Assembly: GCF_036711975.1 (NCBI RefSeq)
Contig: NC_091972.1
Coordinates: forward strand, 11,041,001 to 11,105,000
Origin: Onthophagus taurus
Taxonomy: Eukaryota > Arthropoda > Insecta > Coleoptera > Scarabaeidae
Length of the DNA: 64,000 nucleotides
Direction: 5' to 3'
The position numbers and the translations under genes were made by a program. Positions 49,475-62,790 of the stretch are shown here, one piece after another; position 1 is the stretch's first letter, and each line of letters begins with the position of its first letter. A model generated the notes under the pieces. The model was given only the letters and a program-made list of their open reading frames with translations, was not told where the DNA came from and searched no databases.

Positions 49475-52218
49475 TTTTGAGAAGCCGATTTCTAAGCTGG
49501 ATTGGTAAAGTTCCACTGTTAAACACACACTGACTACGAGAATGTTGTTTATCTGGTTCGTGTGGTGTGACTTAACGAATGAATATTCAAATTAGATGTA
49601 TAATTTGATAATACAGGTTTTCTTGTTTATACAGGTTTTTTTTCCATAAGAATTTTTTGTTTAAGGTCAAATGAAGGCGGAAGTTTTCTAGAGTAGGTAC
49701 TTACCTACGATTTTATTTTATTTATTGATGAAAATGAAGATTTAAAAAAATTTTTCTGTCATAAAATATTCTCGCAAAGGTCAATATGAATGCTATTCTT
49801 TAGATTCGCATGGACTGTTATCAAAATAGATACTAACTTTCGTATTTGAGTTGCATTTCAAATACATGTAATGGAATTTCTGCTAGCACATTCTCAAAAT
49901 GGCCAAATACTGGCTTCTCCATCTAATTCCTTGTGATTCTATTCGGCATGAAGGGAGATATCGTAGCTTCCAATCCCCATGGCGGTGGATCTGCTAAGAT
50001 TGAATGTTTGATCATCAAAAGGGTATGAAATTCGCGAATTCCTTCTTAAAATTTAACATTCTTGCAATAAATGTTTGGTTTTGTTCATTATGCTACTTAT
50101 GTGGTTTTCATATCAAATGTAAGTTTGTTGACCTTATAAGCTTCTTTATCAACTTCCATATGACGGAAAAGTTCTGCACCATTTATGTACAGAAATATTT
50201 ATTAGTACTTCTAAATCGTAAGCATCTCTAATATACACTTTCAGTCTCCACTATGAAATGTCTTCCTTTATGTCTGTTATTTGGAAAGACAAATGAGACG
50301 TGCCCATAAAAGAATATATCTGAGTCTCTGTAATAGGAAATATTTCAAATCATCCATACAAAATCATCATGTAATGTAATTAATGAGGAACAGAATGTAT
50401 CGGGGTAGATATAAAGTACGAAATGATGGGATGATAGTGACAAAGTGACGTTGAAGAGTTTAAATGGTAATGGGACGAGGTGATAGTGTCAAATAATCAG
50501 AACTAAGACTCAAAACTCAATCATAACATCATTCTACAGGCTGTATATCACAACTTTAATTGGAATCAGAATTGATTGAAAAAAAAATAATTATAGACTG
50601 TACACATTTTTATTAATTAATGAAATTCTGTCGATACAATTGCTTATTTCTTTTTTGACAAAAGTGAGACGTCGATGACACAAGCAGCTAAATTACACTA
50701 AAAACAACAAATACTTTCGTACCAATTATTTTCTTTTTATTTTACACTTAAAATCTACAATAATAATTAGGAGGTGCGACTACTACTTAAGTTTTTTTTG
50801 GAAGACTTTCGTGTTTTGTTGTTTCATGTATAATTATACACATTTTTTGTAAATTGATCAGTCAACAACAGTAAGAATTTTTTTCTTTTTATATATTTGT
50901 ACACTTATACGTTTTTGAATCACGGCCTTTGTCCATCGATATACCGTCATAGATTTATTTTTTCATAGATATTTTTAATTTATTTTTTTTTTCTGTGCAT
51001 ACTTCTTTTTTTGCCATAGGATTCTTATTTATACAGAGGTTAAATAATGATTTTTTTTGAAGCTATAACATTCATATTAGTATTCATAAATATTGAGTTA
51101 GCGAATAAATAAATTATTTAATATTTTTGTTCATTTTTTTTTTTTCGTTTTTGGCAGTCGTTTAGGTTTAAAACATTTCCTATAAATAAATATTTAAAAC
51201 TCAACAAATCTGTACAAACTTGGAATAATATACAATCAGCGAAGCAAATATATTATACAAATATCAAATAATTTAATCCACTTTTTTCTCTCTATACAAC
51301 ATTATTGCGTTAGCTACACATTTTTTGTTGGTTAATCGATTTTTAATTACCAGTATTAGAAATATACGCTATAGCACATTTATTTATATTTTTGTAGTGT
51401 TTTTTTATTGTTTACTCAACATAGTTTTTTATACACCTATTTCGATTCTTCTTGAACTTTGAAGACTATAATTTTTTATTCAGGAAGATTCGTTATATTT
51501 CGTTTAATTATATTTGCAACATTTACAACAGACAATAATAGATGATTTCTTCTTTGATGTAATGAAAAAGAATCTCTTTTGTGTATCTGATCAATTAGTT
51601 TTGTTAATAACGATAACATCTAATCGCCTAACATGATATGTTTTTATACTGATAAAGTTGGTTTTCTTTTTTATTTTACATATATAAAGTGTTCCAAAAT
51701 CTCTTAAGCTTGAGTGAAACACCCTATATACACATATTTTTTTTGACATTTTTTCAAAATCAAGGTTTTCTCTCAATAAAAAGCTTCTAATAAATCAACA
51801 TGATTAATTAAATTATAACTATAATAATTATTTAATATTACTTTTTTTAATTGACTCTGAGTATTAAAATTACAACTTTTATTTCATTTAAAATTTTTTC
51901 TTAAAAACAAAAACACTCTGCGTAACAATCAATTTTAAAATAAAATTTAACAATGATATGTTAACGATTTGATATGTTTTACATCTAAAAGAAGCAACTA
52001 ATTCATCAAATACACTTGATGCTTTTCCAAAATTTCAATCCCAGATGCAACAATCATTTTATTTAACCATTCTTAACAAATAAAAGAGATTTTGTTTCAA
52101 TCGATCAAAAAAGAACATCCAAGTACAGATATAAGTGTACGATTTTTTTAAAGAGTAATATTTGTGTTGAAAGTAATGATATAATCTATATATGGTCAAC
52201 AACTATCTTTGGTGTTAC
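49475..52218. other. Intergenic DNA and probable 3' UTR of the decarboxylase
   Basis: A+T-rich with many T runs, especially 50760-52200, which is probably the 3' UTR of the minus-strand decarboxylase. A short piece near 51680-51735 (GTGTTCC...AACACCCTATATA) resembles a MITE end. No gene was recognised. Confidence 0.35.
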
Positions 52219-55200
52219 TTATAGGTTGTGTCCAAGTCGGTCCATTTCAGCCAAGAGGAAATCGACGTCGCTTTCTTTGACCGCAGCTGAAGATATAATG
52301 TTTCTAAAAAAGTTCGGCCTTCTATCATCCGGTTGATAACCGACCATTAATGTCCCACTTTCCATCATACGAGCTTTTAAAATCGGACAGATCTAAATCA
52401 AAAAGAAACTTATAATTTGAGCAAAAAAGAATTTGATAAATTACTTTTCCCAATTCCGCCTCTCTTGCTGAAGTATGAGGCATCTTCCTTAATCTTGTTG
52501 GAATATACCAAAAGCTGACATTGACCATTTCAGGTTCCATGATAAGATAAAATTTATCGGGTTGCTCTTTAATTCTTTTCACCATATATTCAGAAAGTTC
52601 CATTAAACGATCCATATGTTTTTCGAAACCTTCATCGCCCTATTAAAATACAGTATTACTGGGGAATCTAAGCATATTACAAAAAAACTTTTAGAGCAGA
52701 AGTTGTAGCAAATTTTGTTCTTAACAATATTACTTTCTTTCATTTTTGCTGTCAGATGCATAGATTTCGAGAAAAATACGAAAATATGAGATTTTGATAA
52801 ATTTGTTGCATTTTCACGTTATTAATGGTAACACTAGGAAATTGGAGCATGTCATAAAAAATCTTTTAGAACAGAAGTTGTAGCAAATTTTATTCTTAAC
52901 AATGTTGCTCCGTTGCACTTTTGCTCTTAGATGCGTCAATATCAAGAAATATACAAGAATATGGAAATTTGATGAAGTCGTTTTTTGCAGGTTGTTGATG
53001 GTAAGGTAACACTGTGGAATCTAAGCATATTACAAAAAGAACTTTCAGAACAAAAGTGTACCAAATTTTATTCTTAACAATATTGCTCTCTTGCACTTTT
53101 GCTCCTAGATGCGTCAATATCGAGAAAAATACAAGAATATGAAAATTCGATAAATTCGTTGTTTTTTGTAAGTTATTGATGGTAACACTGTGGAATCTAA
53201 GCATATTACAAAAAAAACTTTCAGAACAAAAATGTACCAAATTTTATTATTAACAATATTCCTCTATTGCACTTTTGCTCTTAGATGCGCCAAGATCGAG
53301 AAGAATACGAAAATATGAAAATTTGACAAATTTGTTGCTTTTTCAAGTTATTAATGGTAATACTCGGGAATCGGAGCATGTCATAAAAAATTGTTTAGAA
53401 CAGAAGTTGTAGCAAATTTTCTTCTTAACAATGTTGCTCTCTTGCGCTTTTGCTCTAAGATGCGTCAATATCGAGAAATGTATAAGAAATGAAAATTTGA
53501 TGAAGTCGTTTTTTGCAAGTTGTTGATGGTAATTCTGTGGAATCTAAGCACATTACAAAAAGTACGTTCAGAACAAAAGTGTACCAAGTTTTATTCTTAA
53601 CAATATTGCTCTCTTGTACTTTTGCTCCTATATACATCAATATCGAGAAAAATACAAGAATATGAAAATTTGATGAATTCGTTGTTTTTTTCCAAGTTGT
53701 TGATTGTAACATTGTGGAATCTAAGAATATTACAAAAAGAACTTTCAGAACAAAAGTGTACCAAATTTTATTCTTAATAATATTGCTTTCTTGCACTTTT
53801 GCTCTTAAATGCGCCAATATCGAGAAGAATACGGAAATATGAAAATTTTTCGTATTTGTTGCTTTTTCAAGTTATCAATGGTAACATTTGGGAATCGGAG
53901 CATGTCATAAAAAATCTCATAGAACAGAAGCTGTAGCAAATGTTAATCTTAGCAATTTTGCTCTCTTGCACTTTTGCTCTTAGATGCATCAATATCGAGA
54001 AAAACACGAAAACATGACAAAGTGATAAATGCCTTGCTTTTTTGCTAGTTGTTAATGGCAACACTGTGGAATCTAAGAATATTACAAAAAGAACTTTCAG
54101 AACAAAAGTGTACCAAATTTTATTCTTAACAATATTGCTCTCTTGTGCTTTTGTTCTTAGATGCGATAAGATCGAGATAAATACGAAAATATGAAAATTT
54201 GACGAATTTGTTGCTGTTTCAAGTTATTTATGGTAACATTCGGGAATCGGAGCATATCATAAAAAATCTTTTAGAACAGAAGTTGTAGCAAATGTTAATC
54301 TTAGCAATTTTGCTCTCTTACACTTTTGCTCTTATATGCATCAATATCGAGAAAAATACGAACACATGACAAAGTGATAAATGCCTTGCTTTTTTGCTAG
54401 TTGTTAATGGCAACACTGTGGAATCTAAGAATATTACAAAAAGAACTTTCAGAACAAAAGTGTACCAAATTTTATTCTTAACAATATTGCTCTCTTGTGC
54501 TTTTGTTTTTAGATGCGATAAGATCGAGAAAAATACGAAAATATGAAAATTTGACGAATTTGTTGCTGTTTCAAGTTATTTATGGTAACATTCGGGAATC
54601 GGAGCATATCATAAAAAATCTTTTAGAACAGAAGTTGTAGCAAATGTTAATCTTAGCAATTTTGCTCTCTTACACTTTTGCTCTTATATGCATCAATATC
54701 GAGAAAAATACGAACACATGACAATTTGATAAATTCCTTGTTTTTTGCGCGTTGTTGATGGCAACACTGAGGAATCTAAGAATATTACAAAAAGAACTTT
54801 CAGAACAAAAGTGTACCAAATTTTATTCTTAACAATATTGCTCTCTTGTGCTTTTGTTCTTAGATGCGATAAGATCGAGAAAAATACGAAAATATGAAAA
54901 TTTGACGAATTTGTTGCTGTTTCAAGTTATTTATGGTAACATTCGGGAATCGGAGCATATCATAAAAAATCTTTTAGAACAGAAGTTGTAGCAAATGTTA
55001 ATCTTAGCAATTTTGCTCTCTTACACTTTTGCTCTTATATGCATCAATATCGAGAAAAATACGAACACATGACAATTTGATAAATTCCTTGTTTTTTGCG
55101 CGTTGTTGATGGCAACACTGAGGAATCTAAGAATATTACAAAAAGAACTTTCAGAACAAAAGTGTACCAAATTTTATTCTTAACAATATTGCTCTCTTGT

Positions 55201-58200
55201 ACTTTTGTTCTTAGATGCGATAAGATCGAGAAAAATACGAAAATATGAAAATTTGACGAATTTGTTGCTGTTTCAAGTTATTTATGGTAACAGTCGGGCA
55301 TCGGAGCATGTCATAAAAAATCTTTTAGAACAGAAGTTGTACCAAATTTGAATCGTAGCAATATTGCTATCTTGTGCTTTTGCTCTTATATGCATCAATA
55401 TCAAGAAAAATACGAAAACATGAAAATTTGATAAATTCCTTGTTTTGTGGAAGTAGTTAATGGCAACACTGTGGAATCTAAGCATATTACAAAAAGAACT
55501 TTCAGCACAAAAATGTACCAAATTTTATTCTTAACAATATAGCTCTTTTGCACTTTTGCTCTTAGATACGTCAACATTGAGAAAGATACAAGAATATGAA
55601 AATTTGATGAATTCGTTGTTTTTTGCAAGTTGTTGATGGTAACATTGTGGAATCTAAGCATATTACAAAAAAAACTTTCAGAACAAAAGTGTACCAAATT
55701 TTATTGTTAACAATATTGCTCTCTTGTATTTTTGCTCTTAGATGCGTCAATATTGAGAAGAATACAAAAATATGAAAATTTGACGAATTTGTTGCTTTTT
55801 CAAGTTATTAATGGTAATATTCGGGAATTGGTCCATGTCATAAAAAATCTTCTAGAGCAGAAGTTGTAGCAAATTTTATTCTTAACAATATTTATATGTT
55901 GCTCTTTTGCTCTTAGATGCGTCAATATCAAGAAAAATACAAGAATATCAAATTTGATGAGCTCGTTGTTTTTTGCAAGTTGTATCACTGGGAAATCTAA
56001 GCATATTACACATAAACTTTTAGAACCAAAGTTGTAGCAAGTTTTAATCTTAATAATGTTTCTCTCTTGCACTTTTGCCCTTAGATGCGTTAATATTGAG
56101 AAAATACGAAAATATGATTTGTTGCATAATACTTCAAAGATACAACTTTATTGAAGTATTGAAAATCTGTAGATTAATATTATTCTATTATATTTATAGT
56201 AATTTTAAAAATTATTTTAATTAATCTGTTTATTATTTGAAATTCTAATTTTATCTCGACTTCAATCCCACATCAGTGAAAGGTAAATCTAAGATATAAA
56301 TATACTACGCCGAGTCGTGTGCGTTCAAGAATTTGCCTAACCGTCGCAAACACATCCGTTTAAAATTTTTAATAAATAATTTGAAATCGCCAGTTAAAAA
56401 CCGAGCGTCTAAAATAACTGTTTCGATTAAATAGAAGTCCTTAAAAGCTGTTTTAACACCCGGGTTTGATATTTTGTTGTTCGGAATCGAGTCTCGTGTC
56501 CCCAGTGGCGCAATTGGTTAGCGCACGGTACTTATAAGACAGTAGTCGTGAGCAATGCCGGGGTTGTGAGTTCGAGCCTCACCTGGGGAATTTTTTTTTC
56601 TAAAATTATTTTATCTTAATTACCTTAGCTCTCCATTGCAGCCACAATTTGAAAATGTCATTATGACGCCCACATTGAATTACTTTATCGCCGGTATCGT
56701 ACTGGATATCGTAAAGTTTATCTTGCATAAACAAATAATCGGCCGACATGGAGTTACAACTCAACAATAACCCCTGAAAACAAAGAAAAAACATTAAAAA
56801 ATTGTATTTTTATTTCACATTCACTATCTATTGAATTTCGAATCACGCGAGGGTTGCCAGTCGATGTAACACGGTCGTAGAATCTCCGGAATGTTAAATT
56901 GAAAATTCCGGAACACAACAAACCTAGAGGGGTTCGCAACATTCTTTTCGTTTATCTCGGTTATATTCCCCAAAGCTATTTATTATCAAGCACAAGCAAA
57001 AAGTGATGAAACTCGATATGTTTTTACTTACGTTTTCTTTGAAATGAATCGTTGAACATTGTAACAAAGCTCCTTGTAGTTTATGGGGGTTCCAAGTTAC
57101 AGAGTGAGCTCTAAAACGGGAAAAATAAAGTTGTTTAAATAACCGTACATCAAATACAAACAGGGATTGTACTTGTACTTTGAGCTTTGAATACTAAGGG
57201 TACGACTTTGAACAGATGTATGACTCTCACGGAACGAGATTAAGCTTGAATTCCAGCTTGCTCTGACATGATTTTGCTCTTTACACAACGAAATGCGGGT
57301 TTCACAATGGGAAACTTTTAAAATTAGGAATAAAACGATCGTCAAACTTTTTTATAACAAATTTGTAACTAAAACTTATTTATTTTCTGATAGTTAACTT
57401 TTAGGTATATATTTTGAAATAAATATCGATTTATTATCTTAAAATCAATCTGAGATAACCTGCCTCCTGTATAATATAGCATTAAAAAGGTCGTAAAAGA
57501 TGCAGAACTAAACAATAGAGCCACAATTCTTAATAAATCCACTCAGATTCTTGCTTATGCTGATGACGTGGATGTTATATCAAAATCAGCAAGGAAAGCT
57601 AAAGAAACTGTGTTGACTCTGGAATCTCTGGGGGATGGGCCTCCTTATTAATGAGACAAAAACAAAGTTTAAGTCAGTTATGGATAATAGAAGACCATGA
57701 TATAGTGGACAAAACATCACAATTGTTGACCAGAACTTCGAGGTTGTTGCAGAATTTCAGTATCTAGAAACTACTTATGTGCGAATAAATGCTATATCGG
57801 CCTATCCAAATACCTACGAAGCCATAACATTTCTCGAAACACTTTATAAGACTCTTATAACACTCATTTTGGTATATGGTTCCGAAACTTGGACCCTAAT
57901 AAGAAAAGATGAATCTGTACTAGCTATATTTGAAAGGAATACTGCGTTGAATATACTGGGAGATTTGTGTAAGTGCAACTTTAAACTACATAATAGCTAT
58001 GGATCATCTAGAAACAGGGATACAGTGTCAACTATAAAGATGGGCAGCAAAAAGAAATTTATGGCAGAACCTATAGGATCTTGAAGTAGAGAAAGACCTA
58101 AACTACGGTAGATAGATGGTGTGACGGAGAACGTCAATAAAATGGGTGTATAAAACTTGATAATACTAAGGAACAGGAAAGAATGGAGATTGAAGCTTGA

Positions 58201-61200
58201 GGAAATCAAGGTTTTGCAATAGGGCTATATGACATTGTTGATGGAATATCTTCACATAATGTATCGCTTTCGACAATGTAATTAGTTTCTTAAAAACTAC
58301 TTCTACAATAAGATACAGTATCAAAGTATACTATAAGTGATACTTTGAGTCCAAGAAAAAGGAGGAGCAATGATGTAATAAAACAAGAGAAGACCCCGAG
58401 GTTATGCACAAAATAAACCCTATTTTGGAACAATGAAATGAAATAATAACATATTATTGATAATTCTCCCATCCACACAGCAGGAATGTAGATACTTTAA
58501 GGATGGTGCAAAAATGTTCAATGGTAAGGTTTAATAGTGTTCAAGGTTATAGATATCAGTAGATAGTTGTAACGGTAAAGGGCTAATTTGGAGTTTCCTT
58601 TAAGGTAAAAGAACGGGAGGCAGGAATCCGTCCAAGACATCCCAGCAACAAAGCGTCATAAATCCAAAATGCTTCAAGAAAGCACTTTGAGCAAGAAGAT
58701 TTTTTATCAAGGAGGAAAATGGTTAAGATGATCCTCTCAATAAAGAATACTACTTATAAATGTTAGAGGACCAACAATGAGTCACTTACAAATTAGTAAG
58801 ATTAATACACTAAAGATCGTGGTTGATAGTTAGAAACTTTCTGCAAGAGAGCAGAGGCAGAATAGAATCTAGTCCGTACAGGTTCCAATTCCAGCACTTA
58901 AAAAGTATTTTTGATATGTACAACACTAATAAGCTGCATATGATTTAGACAGTACTTTCATAAAGTTAAAGTTTAGGTCATGATAAAACAACCATAATAT
59001 GAATTACATAGAATTCCTCAATATTAATACAGGGTGTCCCGTTAAGGGTACGGAGCGGCTGTATCTCGATAAGGGTAATTCCTAGAGGTATGGGGAAAAA
59101 ATCCATATAGGCAAAGTGGGCAAGAGAAATAGCTGGAAATTATTTTGATGAAAATGGAATAATTTTGAAGCCATAACTTTGACATCATTTAGTAACTTGG
59201 ATAATACCGCATCGCTTTTGTTTTGCAATATTTCTAATATCTATTATAATAAGGGAGGGGGAGGCCAATGCGTTTTCAAATGTTTACATTTCAATATCTC
59301 CTGGACCATTCAACCGATTTGAATATTTTTGCATTTTATGCTCTTTTAAAAGATATTTTCAGTAAGACCGTTTGGTTTAAAACAAATAAGTTAGAGGGCG
59401 TTATTTGCAGCGATTACTTATTTTTATGATTTTTGAAAAAAAGTTAAATGGAACGGTACTATTTACTTCACAGATTCTTAGTCACTTTAAAATTTGCTAA
59501 ATATTAGTGAAAACCGCATCTCGATATCGCCATACGTTCTTGAATTATAGAAGAAAATGTTAAAAACTCGAGTGCCATCAATCTGATCCAGTTACCTCAT
59601 TGGTAATCATGTAATCGTTGGCTTAGCGATTACAGGAAACTAGCAATGTGTAGCCTATTCAAACATCTGTATGAATTCGTAAATCACATTGGTGCGCAAT
59701 GCGATTTCATATAATCTGGGAACCCTGAAAACAACTGTTCACAAGATTCCTTAAGAGTTACACATAGCTTATATGTTACTATTAGTTACTCCTCCTAGCG
59801 GTCGAATTACGAACTTCAAAACAATTTCCAGCTATTTCTCTTGCCCACTTTGCCTATAAGGATCTTTTTCTGAAAGCTCTAGGCCTTACCGTTGTCGAGA
59901 TACAGCCGCTCTGTACCTTTAACGGGACACCTGTATATGGTTTTATCACCAACCAAAATTTCAATATTAAAAAAAAATTTCTTTTCATCCCTCTCTTTAC
60001 TTTCCCCAAAAATATTTGCAGTATCGATCCACAAGTAAACCTCAACACCCTCCAAGAAAAGTGTGGTAAGCCGATAAGAACCCATTCAATTTGCATTTTG
60101 TGGGTCTTAAAAAAATCCCAATGTGAAAAAAAGCAATTGGATAGAAACACACTTCATGTTCCATCCTTTTTATAACCTTCATTAATTTAATTGTAATCTT
60201 AAAAAAAAGTAATCTTTAAAAAAACTAAATTTTGGTTCAAGTTTTTGTATAATTTTTTGTGGTTTAGTTTGAAACATTGGAGGGTAACCGTTGTTCACAG
60301 TTGGCACTCCAAACCCTGTTATTAATTACACCACCATCAATCACTCTCGAGATGACGTTTGAGGCACACCTACTTCTCCACTTGGTGGTGTAACACGAAG
60401 TGTCACTTTAAAATGGTGTTGCTGCTAACTTTAAAGGAACGAACTTTCGATCCTAATTAATCTTATCCATCAAAAGAGCTTACCTTTCGACGCCGCTTAA
60501 ACGTGGATGCCTGTATTTTTTGGAAAGTAAAAGTCCTCCACCCCAAGCAGCCTTAAAAACAATAAACAAATAAAATTATTTTTAAAATGATGAATGTTGT
60601 AAGATAATAAATCGTAACAATAAAACCGGATCAATGTATTTTTTTATATCTATTGATTGATTGGAATAAAAAAATAAATATATATTGATATGATTCTTGT
60701 TAAAAAACATTTATTTTTAGGTACTTACATCTACGTGTAACCACAAGCCATATGTTTCGCAAATATCGGCAATTTCGTTGATTGGATCGAAAGAACCTAA
60801 AACGGTTGTACCTGAAGTGCAACAAACGAAAAATGGGATGTGGCCCTTTGCTTTCCGTTCGACGATGAGTTTTTCGAGTTCAGATGGAATCATTCGGCCG
60901 TTAACGTCCGACGGAACCATCAAACAATTGTCGGTTCCCAAGCCGCAAACTGAAGCGCACGATTTCACGGAATAATGGCTCTATAAAGGAAACTCATCGG
61001 TCAAATTTCCTGAAAGAAACGATCCAAAACGAAAATACCTGATCGGATGTAAACATCACCAGCTGACCTTGAATCGTAGCAATTCCTTTTTCTTTATAGT
61101 TGGGAAACATCTTGTGTCTAGCTGCGAGAAAAGCATATAGATTCGATATTGATCCCCCTAAAATAAAATACCCAGCGTTTAAGATGAATTCTTTAAAAAT

Positions 61201-61419
61201 GTTTTATTTTTATACCTGGAGCTAAGATCGAGTCACCGTTTTTCCAGTTACACCCGATAATTTCTCTCATATGAGTCATAACCACAGTTTCCATTAAAAT
61301 AAAAACTGGAGCAATCTCGTACGTAAACATATTCGTGTTGGCTGTTGCAGTAAGCCATTCCCCAGCCATAGATACAAGATCAAGACCGCAAGATAACTGA
61401 TTGAAGAAATGCGGGTGTC
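52219..61419 (-). CDS. Group II PLP decarboxylase, CSAD / black (aspartate decarboxylase) type, C-terminal nine exons
   Basis: PLP enzyme of the GAD/CSAD family; insect members make beta-alanine from aspartate (black) or hypotaurine from cysteine sulfinate. Exons: 61419-61216, 61157-61039, 60980-60729, 60551-60484, 57110-57032, 56773-56624, 52639-52445 and 52392-52219, all phase-consistent, with the coding 5' end beyond the first of these. Blocks: [66 protein letters not shown], the PLP-site stretches [15 protein letters not shown] and [16 protein letters not shown], the lysine motif [28 protein letters not shown] and the C-terminus [14 protein letters not shown]. Close to both human CSAD and Drosophila black; substrate cannot be called by eye. 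The N-terminal ~100 residues are not in view. Two introns are swollen, by a satellite array and by LINE/MITE insertions. Confidence 0.93.
52655..56140. repeat. Satellite array, about 20 monomers of ~176 bp, in a decarboxylase intron
   Basis: Monomers share TTTTGCTCTTAGATGCGTCA, ATCGAGAAAAATACGAA and GTACCAAATTTTATTCTTAA-type blocks with a 175-178 bp step. Two subtypes alternate. Type A has GAATCTAAGCATATTAC and type B has GAATCGGAGCATGTCAT. Read by the start of that motif the order is A B A A B A A B A B A B A B A B A A B A (52665 to 55992). The centre (54069-55299) is a run of near-identical AB dimers with a 351-352 bp step, and the left part (53013-53892) is organised in AAB trimers of about 527 bp. 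It is non-coding. It fills the intron between decarboxylase exons at 52639 and 56624. Confidence 0.93.
56499..56590 (+). tRNA. tRNA-Ile (anticodon UAU) with an 18-nt intron
   Basis: Cloverleaf fits: acceptor stem TCCCCAG with CTGGGGA, D arm GCGC-AATTGGTTA-GCGC, anticodon stem CGGTA with TGCCG, loop CTTATAA with anticodon TAT, T arm GTGAG-TTCGAGC-CTCAC, discriminator A. An intron, 56537-56554, sits one base 3' of the anticodon as usual; tRNA-Ile(UAU) is among the few intron-containing tRNAs in animals. A run of nine T immediately downstream is the Pol III terminator. The gene lies in a decarboxylase intron, on the opposite strand, beside the satellite. Confidence 0.96.
57470..58200 (+). mobile_element. 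RTE-like LINE relic
   Basis: On the + strand: [20 protein letters not shown] (YADD catalytic motif kept), [20 protein letters not shown], then [18 protein letters not shown], and after a frame change [20 protein letters not shown] with [17 protein letters not shown]. These are the palm, thumb and C-terminal blocks of an RTE-type reverse transcriptase. It lacks the 5' half and has several frame changes and a stop. Confidence 0.8.
58201..59029. other. Decarboxylase intron, no gene seen
   Basis: Intron sequence between the LINE relic and the MITE. Some of it may be the 3' untranslated tail of the LINE. No conserved block was recognised. Confidence 0.3.
59030..59933. mobile_element. MITE, 904 bp, with about 110-bp inverted ends
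   Basis: The ends read CAGGGTGTCCCGTTAAGGGT on the left and CAGGTGTCCCGTTAAAGGTA on the right (reverse complement). The arms share GGCTGTATCTCGA, AGGCAAAGTGGGCAAGAGAA and ATAGCTGGAAATT. TA flanks both ends, which fits a Tc1/mariner-type target. The interior has no transposase. It lies in a decarboxylase intron. Confidence 0.85.
59934..60483. other. Decarboxylase intron, no gene seen
   Basis: Intron sequence between the MITE and the exon ending at 60484. Nothing recognised. Confidence 0.3.
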
Positions 61420-62394
61420 CTGTTAAATAAAATAAAACCAGCAATAACAAAAAATCCTTTAACCCCAAAAACTTCACCCTCCTAAAAACATCTAGATCCC
61501 AACCATCAATTGGACATTATCTCGATCGGTTGCCCAAAATAATTGAATGCCAGTCAAGTGTAGACAAAAACATTATTCCCAGACGTTAGTCGAGATGGGC
61601 ACAAAAAGAAGTTAGATCGTTTTTATTTTACATTTCCTAATTGCTCATTTTAACCCCGAATACCAAGTTCGATTTTGGATTTAGAAAACGAATCATTGTC
61701 ACAATAGTGTCGAAAGTACGAAAAGGGATTGAATGCATTCCTGCTGAAAACGGAAGGAAATGTGGTGCCTCCTGCTTGATGTTAGGGTGTTCTACTCCTG
61801 CTGCTGAAGTGGCAGGAGTCGCGCTAATCTGTGCGTGAATGGGGGCTGTAGGGTGGCGTCTATCGGATCGGAAAATGACAGGAGAAGATATGTCAGAAGC
61901 CCTTTTTATAAGGGGTGAGATATCGATAAAGGTTTTTATTTTTTCTTAGATTGAAATATTTTTGTATTTCTGTAATAATGTTGAAGATGTGCTCATAGAT
62001 TGTATTAAAGACTCCTCCACATATTCATTACGCAGAAAATCTTACAGTTATCCTCATAAAAAAAGTTGTAAATAAATGTAAATAGTTTTCCTCATACGCT
62101 GCTTTTGCAGAAATACTAGATAAAGAACAAATTGATCTATGTTAATATGGATATATTCGCAGAATTCTAATATTATGTCGTTGCATAATTTCCTACATAG
62201 GTGGTACATGATATGCTATGAATATTCTTCTACAATATTCTGCAATACTAGAGGTGAATTGCTTTATAAAGAGGAATCTAGTCAAAAAGAATTTTGTTAC
62301 TTGGATGGGATGTGTGAGCAAATCAAAGCTGTTACAATGTTCCTACAATGTCTGCTACAACGATATTTGCCAAGATGGTGGCGTATTGATAACA
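61420..62394. other. Upstream intron of the decarboxylase, nothing recognised
   Basis: Begins at the acceptor of the most 5' decarboxylase exon seen. I searched the minus strand for the missing N-terminal exon (family blocks near the first 100 residues) and found none. A + strand open frame at 61641-61838 has no motif. Confidence 0.3.
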
Positions 62395-62790
62395 TTTAAT
62401 GAATATGCTTACTTGTACGCTTCTGTGAGGGAAATGCTGACAGGACAGTAGCAGAATTACGAAGCGATTACGTTTTCCGTTTTTAATGTTTATGTGAAAC
62501 TGGTTCGTTTATACCTAAAAATCAAATGCTGGTCCACCTTGAAAGACGAACAGCACGATTAGAGGAACAAATTCTAAACGTTGTAGATTAAAATCCCATG
62601 GTTAGTACATACACGGGACCGTCCATTTAGTAGTGCGAGATAACCCGAGTTACTAACGTTTAGCCACTCTACGAAAATGATAACATTCCGTGGCAACATT
62701 TTTGCAATTCACTTTTAAATAGAATTAAACAAGATGAGGATTTTATCAGGCGTGAAAACAGAGAAAAACAAAAAATAATAAATATATATA
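62395..62790 (+). mobile_element. Tc1/mariner-like transposase relic (HTH part)
   Basis: Scattered + strand frames give ADRTVAELRSDYVF, CETGSFIPKNQML, RRTARLEEQILNVVD with NPMVST, then FCNSLLNRIKQDEDFIRR. These match, in order, the helix-turn-helix region and the start of the catalytic domain in a common insect Tc1-like family (blocks RETGSF, EEQIL..V..NP, LLNR..QD..F.R). Frame changes throughout; no catalytic residues are preserved in view. Confidence 0.55.

Noticed and set aside
52896-56072. A series of minus-strand open frames of 65 to 120 codons with similar peptides
   Set aside because: They recur with the 176-bp satellite period and change frame between monomers. They are by-products of the repeat and not a gene family.
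62139-62451. Two overlapping + strand open frames of 77 and 86 codons
   Set aside because: No family motif; most of the interval precedes the Tc1-like relic and looks like chance.
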